In this document: positions 1 to 9,273 of the stretch, in pieces
Numbering within the stretch: position 1 is the first letter of the stretch
Layout of the letters: every line of letters starts with the position of its first letter
Source: CADCVT01 sp035940955
GTDB lineage: Bacteria > Actinomycetota > Thermoleophilia > Solirubrobacterales > Solirubrobacteraceae
NCBI GenBank assembly: GCA_035940955.1
Contig: DASZEJ010000073.1
Span: 1 to 37,360 of the forward strand
Direction of reading: 5' to 3'
Length of the DNA: 37,360 bases
Translations under genes and position numbers: made by a program
Notes under the pieces: generated by a model
Told to the model about the DNA's origin: nothing
The model's input: only the letters and a program-made list of their open reading frames with translations
The model's database searches: none

Positions 1-108
1 GGGCTACGGGCGCGGATCGCCACCAAACTGCTCGCGCTCGCCGCTGGCGTCTGGCTGAACCACTACCTCGGACACCCCACCCGCGCCTTCGCCGCGCTCG
101 CCGCCTAA
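1..108 (+). mobile_element. 3' end of IS transposase (IS982-like), truncated by window edge
   Basis: The first 35 codons are open and end at TAA 106-108. The C-terminal peptide contains LLALAAGVWLNHYLGHPTRA; the N-x-x-L-G-x-P pattern near the C-terminus resembles the end of DDE transposases of the IS982 type. Only the tail is visible, so catalytic residues cannot be checked. The element's right end should lie between this stop and the stop of the neighbouring minus-strand gene at 135, only 26 bp away. Family assignment is tentative; another DDE transposase family is possible. Confidence 0.5.
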
Positions 109-134
109 ACCAACGCCGGCGCGGAATCAATCAT

Positions 135-2531
135 CTAGGCGGCGCGCCGCAGCGAAGCCGACTCGGCCGCGCCGCGCACGGCCTCGACGACCAGCAGCCG
201 CAGCGCCGACTCGACGGCTTCGAGCGGCCGGGTCGCGCCGTCGGCGTACAGGACGACGAGCCACGTGCCCTCGCCCGGCTGGACGGCCGCCGCCGCGAGC
301 ACGCCCGACATCCCCCACCCGGCCAGGACCGCGCGCTCGGCCGCGTCGGCGCCCGGGTCGTCGGCCAGCGCGACGAACGAGCCGCCGCGGGCGAGGATGC
401 GCTCGGTCGCCGGGCACGACGACGCCTCGTACGGCTCGCCCGGCATGCCGAACCGCCGGCCCGCCGTGCGGCTCGTGCGCGCGTCGCTCGCGAAGACGGT
501 GTCGACCAGCGCGGCGCCCGCGGCGCGGAAGGAGACGACGCTCGCGCTCGCGTCGACCGCGGCGCCGCAGCCCAGCGCGACGGACTCCAGCCGGTCGAGC
601 GCCGAGCGGCCGGCCAGCGGGCCGTCGAGGGCGTCCAGCGCGGCGTCGAGCAGCGGCGCGAGGTCGAGCGGCGTCGCCTGCTCGCGCCCGCGGATCGCGC
701 GGCGCTCGCCGCGGCCGGCCCGCCACGTCTGCTCTAGGTGGCCGTCGGAGACGCAGACGCGCGAGCGCCCGCTGCGCTTGGCCGTGTACTGCGCGGCGTC
801 GGCGGCGCGCAGCAGGTCGCCGGCCCGGCGCGCGCCGAGCCCGAGCGACGCGACGCCGCACGAGACGGTCAGGCGCGGCCCCTCGTGGCGCTCGAGCTCG
901 CGCAGCACGGTCTCGCCGACGTGGCGCGCGTCGTCGGCCGTCCGGCCCGTGAGCAGGATGCAGAACTCGTCGCCGCCCACGCGGGCCACCAGCGTGTTCG
1001 GGTCGTCGCCGACGACGACCGCGAGCGTCGCCCCGACGCGCGTGAGGCAGGCGTCGCCCGCCCCGTGCCCGTGGGCGTCGTTGATCTCCTTGAGGTTGTC
1101 GACGTCGCACAGCAGCACCGCGAGGTCGCGCCCGGCGCCGACCGCCTCGTCGATCGCCTGCTCCAGCCGCTCGTCGAGGGCGCGGCGGTTGGCGACGCCG
1201 GTGAGCGGGTCCTCGAACGCCAGCTCCGCCATGCGGGAGAAGACCTCGGCGCGGCCGACCGCCGCGGCGATCTGGCCGGCGACCGTCTGCAGGAACCGCA
1301 CGTCGCGCTCGCCGAACGCGGGCTCGCCCGCGCGCCGCGTGGCCCACAGCTCGCCCCACGGCGCCCCCGCGAACTGGATCGGGACGGCGAGCGCGTGGTG
1401 CTTGCCCAGCTCGACGAGCAGGTCGCGCTCGAGCGGGATGAGCTCCGGGTCGTCGAGCGACGTCGCGTACGGCTCGCCGCTCTCGAGCAGCCGGCTCAGC
1501 AGCACGTCGTCGTCCAGGCGGTAGACCTCGTCGGCCGGCCTGCGCTCCTCGCCCGGGCCCAGCTCGCCGACGTTCACGAGCGTGCGCACCAGGCGCCGGT
1601 CGGGCTCGGCGCGCGAGATCGACAGCGACGCGGCGCCGACCGCCGCCAGGGACGCCTCGGCGGCCACCTCGACGACGTCCTCCAGCCGGTGGGCGGAGGC
1701 GACCGCGGACGCGATCGAGATGAGCGCGTGCAGCTCGCGCTCCAGCCGCTGCTCCTCCCCCATCTCGGCGTGGTCGGTCAGCGCGCGGGCGAGGTCCTCG
1801 GCGGTGTGGCCCGGCTCGTCGGCGACGCCCTCCTCGACGCAGGCGAGCAGCGCCGCGACCACGCGCGGGTCGAACTGCGTGCCCGAGCAGCGGCGAAGCT
1901 CGGCGATCGCCGTGGCGTCGCTCAGCCGGCGGCGGTACGGCCGGTCGGAGACGAGCGCGTTGTAGGCGTCGCACGCCAGCACGATCCGCGACGCGAGCGG
2001 GATGTCCTCGCCGGCCTTGCCGTCCGGGTACCCGCGCCCGTCCCAGCGCTCGTGCTCGTGGCGCACCGCGGTGGCGACGTCGCCCAGCCCGGGAAGCTCG
2101 CGCAGGATCCGCTCGCCGATCACCGGGTGCTCGCGCATGAGCACCCACTCCTCCGGCGTCAGCGCGCCGGGCTTGTGGAGGATCTGGTCGGGGATCCCGA
2201 TCTTGCCGACGTCGTGCAGCAGCGCGACCGCCTCGACCTCGGCGACCTCCCGGGGGTAGAGACCCAGCTTGCGCGCCACGGCCACCGACAGCGCGTGCAC
2301 GGCGTCGGAGTGCTCGCCCGTGTAGCCGTCCCGCGCCTCCAGCGCCGCCGCGAGCGAGCGGACGACCGCGCGGTAGGCCTGCGCGGCCCGGCTGCGCTCC
2401 TGCTCGAGGTCGCGCAGGACGCCCACCAGCGCGGACTCGCCGCGCTCCAGTCCGCGGGCAGCGTCCAGCGCCTCCCGCCGGAGGTCGTCCAGCCGCCTCG
2501 CGCGCCGATCCGGCATTCCGTCCCGGGTCAT
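135..2531 (-). CDS. HD-GYP / GAF / GGDEF cyclic-di-GMP signalling protein
   Basis: A 798-residue soluble protein that joins a c-di-GMP phosphodiesterase-type domain to a diguanylate-cyclase-type domain. HD-GYP spans about residues 55-235: HDVGK (HD at 106-107) and HERWDGRGYP (about 160-169) are intact. A GAF-like sensor follows (about 265-430). GGDEF (about 435-595) has a canonical GGDEF at 519-523, but the RxxD inhibitory I-site position reads DPNT, so product feedback at that site is unlikely. The last 180 residues look like a second GAF-like domain. No membrane segment is seen. Start ATG 2531 lies 20 bp after the lepA stop, so it is probably the last gene of murJ-lepA; ATG 2516 is an alternative start. 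Both activities are inferred from motifs only. Confidence 0.88.
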   Translation of the reverse strand: MTRDGMPDRRARRLDDLRREALDAARGLERGESALVGVLRDLEQERSRAAQAYRAVVRSLAAALEARDGYTGEHSDAVHALSVAVARKLGLYPREVAEVEAVALLHDVGKIGIPDQILHKPGALTPEEWVLMREHPVIGERILRELPGLGDVATAVRHEHERWDGRGYPDGKAGEDIPLASRIVLACDAYNALVSDRPYRRRLSDATAIAELRRCSGTQFDPRVVAALLACVEEGVADEPGHTAEDLARALTDHAEMGEEQRLERELHALISIASAVASAHRLEDVVEVAAEASLAAVGAASLSISRAEPDRRLVRTLVNVGELGPGEERRPADEVYRLDDDVLLSRLLESGEPYATSLDDPELIPLERDLLVELGKHHALAVPIQFAGAPWGELWATRRAGEPAFGERDVRFLQTVAGQIAAAVGRAEVFSRMAELAFEDPLTGVANRRALDERLEQAIDEAVGAGRDLAVLLCDVDNLKEINDAHGHGAGDACLTRVGATLAVVVGDDPNTLVARVGGDEFCILLTGRTADDARHVGETVLRELERHEGPRLTVSCGVASLGLGARRAGDLLRAADAAQYTAKRSGRSRVCVSDGHLEQTWRAGRGERRAIRGREQATPLDLAPLLDAALDALDGPLAGRSALDRLESVALGCGAAVDASASVVSFRAAGAALVDTVFASDARTSRTAGRRFGMPGEPYEASSCPATERILARGGSFVALADDPGADAAERAVLAGWGMSGVLAAAAVQPGEGTWLVVLYADGATRPLEAVESALRLLVVEAVRGAAESASLRRAA

Positions 2532-2551
2532 CGGCCGCCCGCGGCGAGACT

Positions 2552-4366
<1,815 letters not shown>

Positions 4367-4367
4367 C

Positions 4368-5933
4368 TCACCGAGAGTAGAGGCGCCGCGCGACCGCGCC
4401 GCGGATCGCGAGCGCCTCCGGGACGCGCTGGACGAGCACCGCCACCGCGTAGACGGCGAGGCCCGCGGCGATCGCCGTCGTGACGGCCGCCGCCTGCGCC
4501 GCGAGCCCGTCGCCGAGCGCCCGGTCGAGCGCCCACCACCAGCCGTAGGCCACCGCGCCGAGCAGCGCGGCGGCGGCGAGCATGCGCGCGACGCTCGCGA
4601 CCGTCTCGCGGGCCTCGAGCCGGCCGTGGAGCTCGCCGCGCAGGAAGTACGCCTGGCTGAGCGTCGTGGTCAGCGACGACACGGCCGTGCCGATCACGAT
4701 CCCGCCGATCCCCAGCGGCTCGTACAGCGCGACCGACACCGCCGCGTTGACGAGCAGGCTCGCCGCCGCGAGCGCGGTGGGGATCCACGGGCGCTGCAGG
4801 CTGAAGAACGTGCGCGTGAGCAGCAGGTTCACGCCGCTGAACGGCAGGCTGAAGCTGAACCAGAACAGCGCCTCGGTGACCATGTCGGTGCTGGGCGCGC
4901 CGAAGGCCCCGCGCTGGTAGATGAGGCGGACGATCGGCTCGGCGAGGACGAGCGTGCACGCGGCGGCGGGGATGAGCAGCAGGAAGATCTGGCGCATCCC
5001 CTGGGCGGTGAGGGCTCTCAGGCCGTCGCGGTCGCCTCTGGCCGCGAGCCGGCTGAGCGTCGGGAAGAGGACCGTCGTGACCGCGACGCTGAACATCCCC
5101 TGCGGGAGCATGTAGACGCGGAAGGCGGCGTCGATCGCCCGGGGCGCGTTCGTCGAGACCAGCGAGCCCAGCGACGAGTTGATGAGCAGGTTGAAGTTGA
5201 TGAGGCCGAGGCCGATCGTCACCGGCAGCATCAGCACGAGGACCCGCCTGACGCGCTCGTCGCGGGGGCGGAACGACGGCACGACCTTGAAGTCCAGCCG
5301 CCTCAGGACCGGCGCGAGCATCAGGAGCTGCACGAGCGTCCCCGCCAGCACGCCGACGGCGTAGGCGTACATCTGGTCGTCGCCCTCGAGCGTCGCCCGG
5401 CCCGCTATGAGGAACGCGAGGATCACGAGGTTCCAGACGACGGGCGCGATCGCCGGGACCGTGAAGTGGTCGTACGCGTTGAGGATGCCCTGGAGCAGGC
5501 CGGTGAGGCCGAGCAGGACGACGATCGGGAAGAGCACCTGGCTGAGCCCGGAGGTCAGGTCGTCGAGGTGCTCGTCGAACTTGTCGCCCGTGAAGAGCGG
5601 CATGACGTAGGGCGCGGCGAGCATGAACGCCGCCGAGATCGCGCCGAGGATCGCGACGATGAGGAAGAAGAGCGTGCTCGCGAGCTGGAAGGCCTCGCGG
5701 CGGCGCTTCTGCTCCAGCAGCTCGGTGAAGACGGGGACGAAGGCGGCGCTCAGCGCGGCGTCGGCGAACAGGCTGCGGATGAGGTTCGGGACCTGGAAGG
5801 CGATCGTGAACGCCGAGAAGGGCCCGCTCGTCGCGAAGTAGCTCGAGGCGACGATCTCGCGCACGAGCCCGGCAACGCGCGAGAGGCCCGTCGCCACGCT
5901 GAAGATGAACGTGTTGCGGGCGATCCGCGCCAA
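4368..5933 (-). CDS. murJ: lipid II flippase MurJ (MviN family)
   Basis: A 521-residue polytopic membrane protein of the MOP/MviN family with about 14 hydrophobic segments over its whole length. The N-terminus RNTFIFSVATGLSRVAGLVR and the Arg/Ala-rich FADAALSAAFVPVF region are typical of MurJ. It flips lipid-linked peptidoglycan precursor across the cytoplasmic membrane, which fits the mre/rod genes at the other end of the window. The start is TTG 5933, 24 bp from the divergent rpsT start. A minus-strand TAGAGT box ends 9 nt before the TTG. Actinobacterial MviN proteins may carry a C-terminal kinase-like domain; this one lacks it and ends soon after the last membrane segment. Confidence 0.94.
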   Translation of the reverse strand: MARIARNTFIFSVATGLSRVAGLVREIVASSYFATSGPFSAFTIAFQVPNLIRSLFADAALSAAFVPVFTELLEQKRRREAFQLASTLFFLIVAILGAISAAFMLAAPYVMPLFTGDKFDEHLDDLTSGLSQVLFPIVVLLGLTGLLQGILNAYDHFTVPAIAPVVWNLVILAFLIAGRATLEGDDQMYAYAVGVLAGTLVQLLMLAPVLRRLDFKVVPSFRPRDERVRRVLVLMLPVTIGLGLINFNLLINSSLGSLVSTNAPRAIDAAFRVYMLPQGMFSVAVTTVLFPTLSRLAARGDRDGLRALTAQGMRQIFLLLIPAAACTLVLAEPIVRLIYQRGAFGAPSTDMVTEALFWFSFSLPFSGVNLLLTRTFFSLQRPWIPTALAAASLLVNAAVSVALYEPLGIGGIVIGTAVSSLTTTLSQAYFLRGELHGRLEARETVASVARMLAAAALLGAVAYGWWWALDRALGDGLAAQAAAVTTAIAAGLAVYAVAVLVQRVPEALAIRGAVARRLYSR

Positions 5934-5941
5934 GGGGGCGC

Positions 5942-5947
5942 TACTCT
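5942..5947 (+). promoter_or_regulatory. -10 box TACTCT of rpsT (leaderless-type)
   Basis: TACTCT matches the TAnnnT pattern and ends 10 nt before the rpsT ATG, placing the expected transcript start within a few bases of the start codon. It overlaps the opposite-strand box of murJ. No Shine-Dalgarno sequence lies between. Inferred from sequence only. Confidence 0.5.
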
Positions 5948-5948
5948 A
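5943..5948 (-). promoter_or_regulatory. -10 box TAGAGT of murJ (leaderless-type)
   Basis: On the minus strand TAGAGT ends 9 nt before the murJ TTG start. It shares five base pairs with the rpsT -10 box, so RNA polymerase could not open both at once. Confidence 0.45.
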
Positions 5949-5957
5949 CGTCGCCGC

Positions 5958-6146
5958 ATGGCGAACATCGCGTCCCAGATCAAGCGCAACCAGCGGTCCG
6001 AGCGCGAGCGGCTGGAGAACCGCCGCTACACGTCGACGGTCAAGACGTACTTCCGCCGCCTGGAGGCCGCGGTCGCGGCCGGCGACGACGCGGCCGCCGA
6101 CGCGGAGCACCGCGAGCTGGTCCGCATGATCGACAAGGCCGTCTAG
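5958..6146 (+). CDS. rpsT: 30S ribosomal protein S20, interrupted by in-frame TAG
   Basis: The N-terminus MANIASQIKRNQRSERERL is typical of S20, which binds 16S rRNA in the 30S body. The open frame stops at TAG 6144-6146 after only 62 residues (...LVRMIDKAV). Bacterial S20 usually has 86-88 residues. The same frame continues directly after the TAG with the missing S20 C-terminus (see 6147-6224), giving 88 positions if the TAG were a sense codon; AAG (Lys) differs by one base. It is therefore a point nonsense mutation, a sequencing error, or a readthrough case. The gene lies between divergent murJ and convergent holA, and the order holA-rpsT-lepA is conserved in actinobacteria. Confidence 0.9.
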   Translation: MANIASQIKRNQRSERERLENRRYTSTVKTYFRRLEAAVAAGDDAAADAEHRELVRMIDKAV

Positions 6147-6224
6147 CGCGGCGCGCTGCACCGGAACACGGGCGCGCGGAAGAAGTCCCGCGCGTCGCGC
6201 GTGCGGCGCGGCATCTCGGGCTAG
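6147..6224 (+). pseudogene. rpsT: remaining S20 C-terminal codons downstream of the amber codon
   Basis: In frame after TAG 6144-6146 the codons read RGALHRNTGARKKSR followed by ten more residues and TAG 6222-6224. This is the family's conserved basic C-terminal helix (KGVIHKNTAARKKSR in common S20 proteins). Preserved frame and motif argue for a very recent change or continuing selection, not an old truncation. Confidence 0.85.
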
Positions 6225-6288
6225 CGGCCCGGCGCCTCACCCTTCGCGGATCGCTCCGCCGCCCCTCCGCGGGCCGCTCCGCCGCGCC

Positions 6289-7260
6289 TCACACCGCGAT
6301 CGCGTCGAGCGCGCGCAGGGCGACCGTGTCGTCCTCCAGCTCCTCGCCGCCGCGGCTGGCCAGCTCGAGGTCGGCGAGGGCGATCAGCGCTCCGCGCAGC
6401 GCGTCGACGTCCGACCGTCGCGCCTCGGCGATCCGCCGCTCGGCCGCCCAGGGGCTGCCCTTCATCGAGGCCTTGACCTGCGCGGGGCTCTCCCCCGCCT
6501 CCAGCCGCTCGGCGATCGCGAGCACGTCGCGCATGCGGCGCGCCATGAGCGGGACGAGGCGGGCGAGCGACTCGCCCTGGCCGCGCAGCGCGACGAACGC
6601 GCGCGTGGCGGCGGCGCGGTCGCGGGCGACGAGCGCGTCGACGAGCCCCCAGACCTGACGCTCCGCCGACGGCGCGGCGACGGCCTCGACCTCCTCGACG
6701 CCGACGTGCGCGCCCGCGCCGTGCTCCAGCGCGAGCTTCTCCAGCTCGCGCAGCAGCCGCTGCTGGCGCTCCCCGACCGCGCCGACGAGCGCCTGCGCCG
6801 CCGTGTGGTCGAGCTCGATCCCGAGCCGCGCGGCCTGCTGCTGCACCCAGCGCGGCAGCTCCTTCGCCTTGAGGACCTGCTCGCAGGCGACGTCCCCGCC
6901 GGCCTTCTTGACCGCGTCGACGAGCGACTTGGGCGCCTTCGCCCTCCCGTCCTCGCGCGCGAAGAACGCGACGGTGGTCTCCGGGTCGATCCCGGCGAGG
7001 GCGGGCACGACGTGCTGCTTGACGTCGGCCTCCTTCCACCGCTCGACCCCGTCCACGATCACGAAGCGGCGCCCGATCGCGAACGTCATCGCGCTCAGCG
7101 CCGCGGCGGCCGCGTCGGGCGTCGCGTCGTCGCCCTCGAGCACCTCGGCCCCGCTCGCCCCCGACTCCCGCTCGGCGACCGCGCGCAGGCTCGCCCGGCG
7201 CTCGCCGATCCGCCCGTGGTCGTCGCCGTGGATGAGGTAGGCGGGCTTCCAGGCCGGCAT
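6289..7260 (-). CDS. holA: DNA polymerase III delta subunit (HolA)
   Basis: A 323-residue clamp-loader delta subunit that opens the beta sliding clamp. The N-terminus KPAYLIHGDDHGRIGERR matches the family's first AAA-like strand and loop; the middle (TVAFFAREDG, KELPRWVQQQAARLG) and the helical C-terminus (LVDALVARDRAAATRAFVAL) also fit. No Walker A is present, as normal for delta. The length is usual. Start ATG 7260 has a TAGCCT box 10 nt upstream on the minus strand. It is convergent with rpsT, 64 bp from the distal S20 stop. In most relatives comEC lies directly upstream; here two unknown genes and a VOC gene intervene. Confidence 0.93.
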   Translation of the reverse strand: MPAWKPAYLIHGDDHGRIGERRASLRAVAERESGASGAEVLEGDDATPDAAAAALSAMTFAIGRRFVIVDGVERWKEADVKQHVVPALAGIDPETTVAFFAREDGRAKAPKSLVDAVKKAGGDVACEQVLKAKELPRWVQQQAARLGIELDHTAAQALVGAVGERQQRLLRELEKLALEHGAGAHVGVEEVEAVAAPSAERQVWGLVDALVARDRAAATRAFVALRGQGESLARLVPLMARRMRDVLAIAERLEAGESPAQVKASMKGSPWAAERRIAEARRSDVDALRGALIALADLELASRGGEELEDDTVALRALDAIAV

Positions 7261-7270
7261 GCTCCGGCGG

Positions 7271-7276
7271 AGGCTA
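7271..7276 (-). promoter_or_regulatory. -10 box TAGCCT of holA, formed from the upstream gene's stop codon
   Basis: Minus-strand TAGCCT ends 10 nt before the holA ATG. Its first three bases are the TAG stop of the gene at 7274-7981. This would give holA its own near-leaderless transcript. Confidence 0.45.
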
Positions 7277-7981
7277 GCCGGGGTGGCTGCGGGGCGGGCG
7301 CCCGGCGGGGCGGGTCGGCGACGGCGCGTCGTCCCCGGGCTCGCACTCGACGGCCAGCACGGCCTCGGCGCGGCACTTGCGGTTGCTCGCGCACACCGCC
7401 TCGACCCTCACCTCGTCGCCGCACTCCGCCTTGACGGCCTCGTTCGGGACGGCGCACTCCCATTCGCCGCCAAAGCCGACCGCCGCCTTGCAGTGCGCGC
7501 CCTGCCCGTCGGCGTTGGCGACCGACACCACGACCTCGGGGCACGCCGCGGCGGTCCCGCGGACGGTCAGCGTCCGGGGGTAGCGGCCGCGGACGAGGTC
7601 CTCGCCCCGCACCCCGGCGATCTCGATCGAGCACTCGGGCTCGGGCTCCGGCTCAGGCTCCGGCTCGGGCTGACAGTCCCGCGTGAGGGTCAGCAGCCGG
7701 ACGCAGGTCGAGCCCTCGCATCCGACGACCGCGATCGCGCGCTCGGTGCGGAGCGTCTCCTCCTCGCCCTCCCGCTCGGCCCAGACGACGTACGTCCCGG
7801 GCGCGATCTCGGACGCGAGGTGGCCCGGCGTGCCCAGCTTGCGCCCGTCGGTGTACGCGATGCCCTTCCAGGTGAAGGGCTGCAGGTGCGCGTCGGCGAC
7901 GTAGACGGTCCAGTCCTTGCTGTCGTCGACCCGGCAGGCGCTGCCCGGGCGCATGATCCACACGTCGAGCTGCGGCCACAT
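7274..7981 (-). CDS. cysteine-rich protein of unknown function with Pro-Glu linker
   Basis: 235 residues, family not recognised. Two parts are joined by a (Pro-Glu)6 linker. The first (about 1-105) has short strands such as DWTVYVADAHLQPFTW and GTYVVWAERE. The second (about 117-215) looks like a beta-sandwich with many cysteines. There are 12 cysteines in all, yet no signal peptide or membrane segment. The ATG at 7981 follows the TGA of the upstream gene by one base, with AGGTGA just ahead, so translation is coupled and the two products probably act together. The paired cysteines could form disulfides if exported by a non-Sec route, or bind metal; neither can be shown here. Confidence 0.75.
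   Translation of the reverse strand: MWPQLDVWIMRPGSACRVDDSKDWTVYVADAHLQPFTWKGIAYTDGRKLGTPGHLASEIAPGTYVVWAEREGEEETLRTERAIAVVGCEGSTCVRLLTLTRDCQPEPEPEPEPEPECSIEIAGVRGEDLVRGRYPRTLTVRGTAAACPEVVVSVANADGQGAHCKAAVGFGGEWECAVPNEAVKAECGDEVRVEAVCASNRKCRAEAVLAVECEPGDDAPSPTRPAGRPPRSHPG
7634..7669. repeat. hexanucleotide repeat coding the Pro-Glu linker
   Basis: Six consecutive CTCNGG-type hexamers (ctcggg, ctcggg, ctccgg, ctcagg, ctccgg, ctcggg) code on the minus strand for alternating Pro and Glu. Unit gain or loss would stay in frame and change only linker length. Confidence 0.85.
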
Positions 7982-7982
7982 C

Positions 7983-9194
7983 TCAGGTCACCTTCCAGCG
8001 CGCCGACTCGCAGTCGCCCCACTCGTCGGCCTTCTCGCGCAGGAACGTGTCCGTGCAGTTGTCGTACACGCGAAGCGCGTTGGGCGTGTCCCCCGACGCG
8101 AGGTCGTGGACGAAGAAGACGCCGATCCCCAGGCGGACGTTCGCCGTCGTGGCGCCGGTCAGCGTCGCCACGCGGTCGCGCAGCGTGGTGAGCGCGCTCT
8201 TGTCCATGCCGAGCCGGGCGAGCAGGTAGTCGCCCTGCGCGTGCGTCGGCAGCTGGAGGAGGTCCACCGCGGTGTACGTCTTCAGGCAGTGGGAGCTGAG
8301 GTCGTCCCAGTCACCGATGTTGGCGGTGTCGGAGAACTCGATCGCCCAGTCCGACGGCGCGACGAGCAGGAACGAGCGCAGCTCGTCGTCGAAGCCGTCC
8401 CAGTCGCCGAAGTCGTCGAAGTCCTTGACCCACTCGTCGGTGGTCACCTCCGGCTCGGGGATCGAGCCGAGCGCGTTCACCACCAGCTCGAGCGGCTTGA
8501 GCAGCACCGCGACGACGCCGAACACCGTCTCGAGCGTGTTGATGGTCGAGATGAGGTCGTTGAAGCTCTCGGCCGCCTCGCTGATCGTCGCGGGCGACCC
8601 GGGCGCGAGCATGACGAGCGACTCGCCGCTGGCCACGTCGAGGTTCGCGTTCTCCGAGCAGACGCAGATGCCGCCGGGGACCGGAAGGCCGACCTCGATC
8701 GTCGGCACGGTGAACGGCACCTCGATCTTGCGCGACGGCGGCGGGCTGAGGACCGTGGCCGTCGAGCGGACGGTGATCGTGACCACGAGGCGGTGATCGA
8801 GCTGGGGAGCGACGACCGGCGGCGGCGGCCCGGTGACGGGCCGGTTGACGAGCCGCACCCGCGGCGGCAGCAGGAACGCGACCGAGAGCAGGTCGGTCAG
8901 CGTCCCCTGGTCGGGGTTCACGGTCTCCTGCGTGACGGTCGGGAGCCGGACGTAGCCGCTCGCGGGCAGCACGTCGTCGCCGCGGCGGATCTCGTAGTCG
9001 ACGTCGAGCCGCAGCGCCTCGTTCGGCGTGGTGCCGAGGGCGTTCAGGAGGTCGTTCGTGAGCTGCGCGCCCGCGCCCCCGCCGGGGATGACCTCGACGC
9101 GCAGCGGCTCGTTGGGCGGCAGCAGCGGCGCATTGGTCACCACGCGCGTCTGCTCCAGCATCTGCGTCGCCAGGTCGTCGATCAACAGCGGCAC
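7983..9194 (-). CDS. protein of unknown function, first gene of a two-gene operon
   Basis: 403 residues, family not recognised. The start GTG 9194 is chosen because AGGAGT (9201-9206) lies at good distance upstream. The first half is strand-rich with Pro turns (KIEVPFTVPTIEVGLPVP near 165-182). A helical amphipathic to hydrophobic stretch follows (about 212-250: SFNDLISTINTLETVFGVVA). Next come an acidic Trp/Asp/Phe patch (KDFDDFGDWDGFDDELR) and a final mixed domain with HDLASGD. No signal peptide or clear membrane anchor is present. It has a -35/-10 promoter and a roughly 70-nt leader with a hairpin, unlike most neighbours. It could be a structural or surface-assembly protein, but nothing in the sequence proves that. 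Confidence 0.78.
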   Translation of the reverse strand: MPLLIDDLATQMLEQTRVVTNAPLLPPNEPLRVEVIPGGGAGAQLTNDLLNALGTTPNEALRLDVDYEIRRGDDVLPASGYVRLPTVTQETVNPDQGTLTDLLSVAFLLPPRVRLVNRPVTGPPPPVVAPQLDHRLVVTITVRSTATVLSPPPSRKIEVPFTVPTIEVGLPVPGGICVCSENANLDVASGESLVMLAPGSPATISEAAESFNDLISTINTLETVFGVVAVLLKPLELVVNALGSIPEPEVTTDEWVKDFDDFGDWDGFDDELRSFLLVAPSDWAIEFSDTANIGDWDDLSSHCLKTYTAVDLLQLPTHAQGDYLLARLGMDKSALTTLRDRVATLTGATTANVRLGIGVFFVHDLASGDTPNALRVYDNCTDTFLREKADEWGDCESARWKVT

Positions 9195-9200
9195 CGCGCC

Positions 9201-9206
9201 ACTCCT
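9201..9206 (-). promoter_or_regulatory. ribosome binding site AGGAGT deciding the GTG start at 9194
   Basis: Minus-strand AGGAGT lies 6 nt before GTG 9194. The open frame extends further upstream, but this site and the promoter at 9274-9302 exclude those longer starts. Confidence 0.75.
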
Positions 9207-9223
9207 GTCCTTAGCTCGGTGTG

Positions 9224-9248
9224 ACCACTCGCGCTGCGATCGAGTGGT
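9224..9248 (-). promoter_or_regulatory. stem-loop in the 5' leader of the unknown operon
   Basis: Perfect 8-bp arms ACCACTCG (9224-9231) and CGAGTGGT (9241-9248) enclose a 9-nt loop. It lies between the predicted transcript start (about 9267) and the ribosome binding site (9201-9206), so it is more likely an mRNA structure than an operator, though a repressor site is not excluded. Confidence 0.55.
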
Positions 9249-9273
9249 GCACTGCGCTCGTCCGGAGCGCGCG

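Noticed and set aside
6144..6146. TAG as a sense codon throughout the genome (stop reassignment)
   Set aside because: TAG ends several intact genes here (HD-GYP/GGDEF, MFS, SDR, rpmA), so general reassignment does not fit.
6228..6298. Repeated gcctcac and cgctccgccg in the rpsT/holA gap as a terminator or att-like repeat
   Set aside because: Copies are short, imperfect and in simple GC-rich sequence; no stable stem followed by a U-run is seen.
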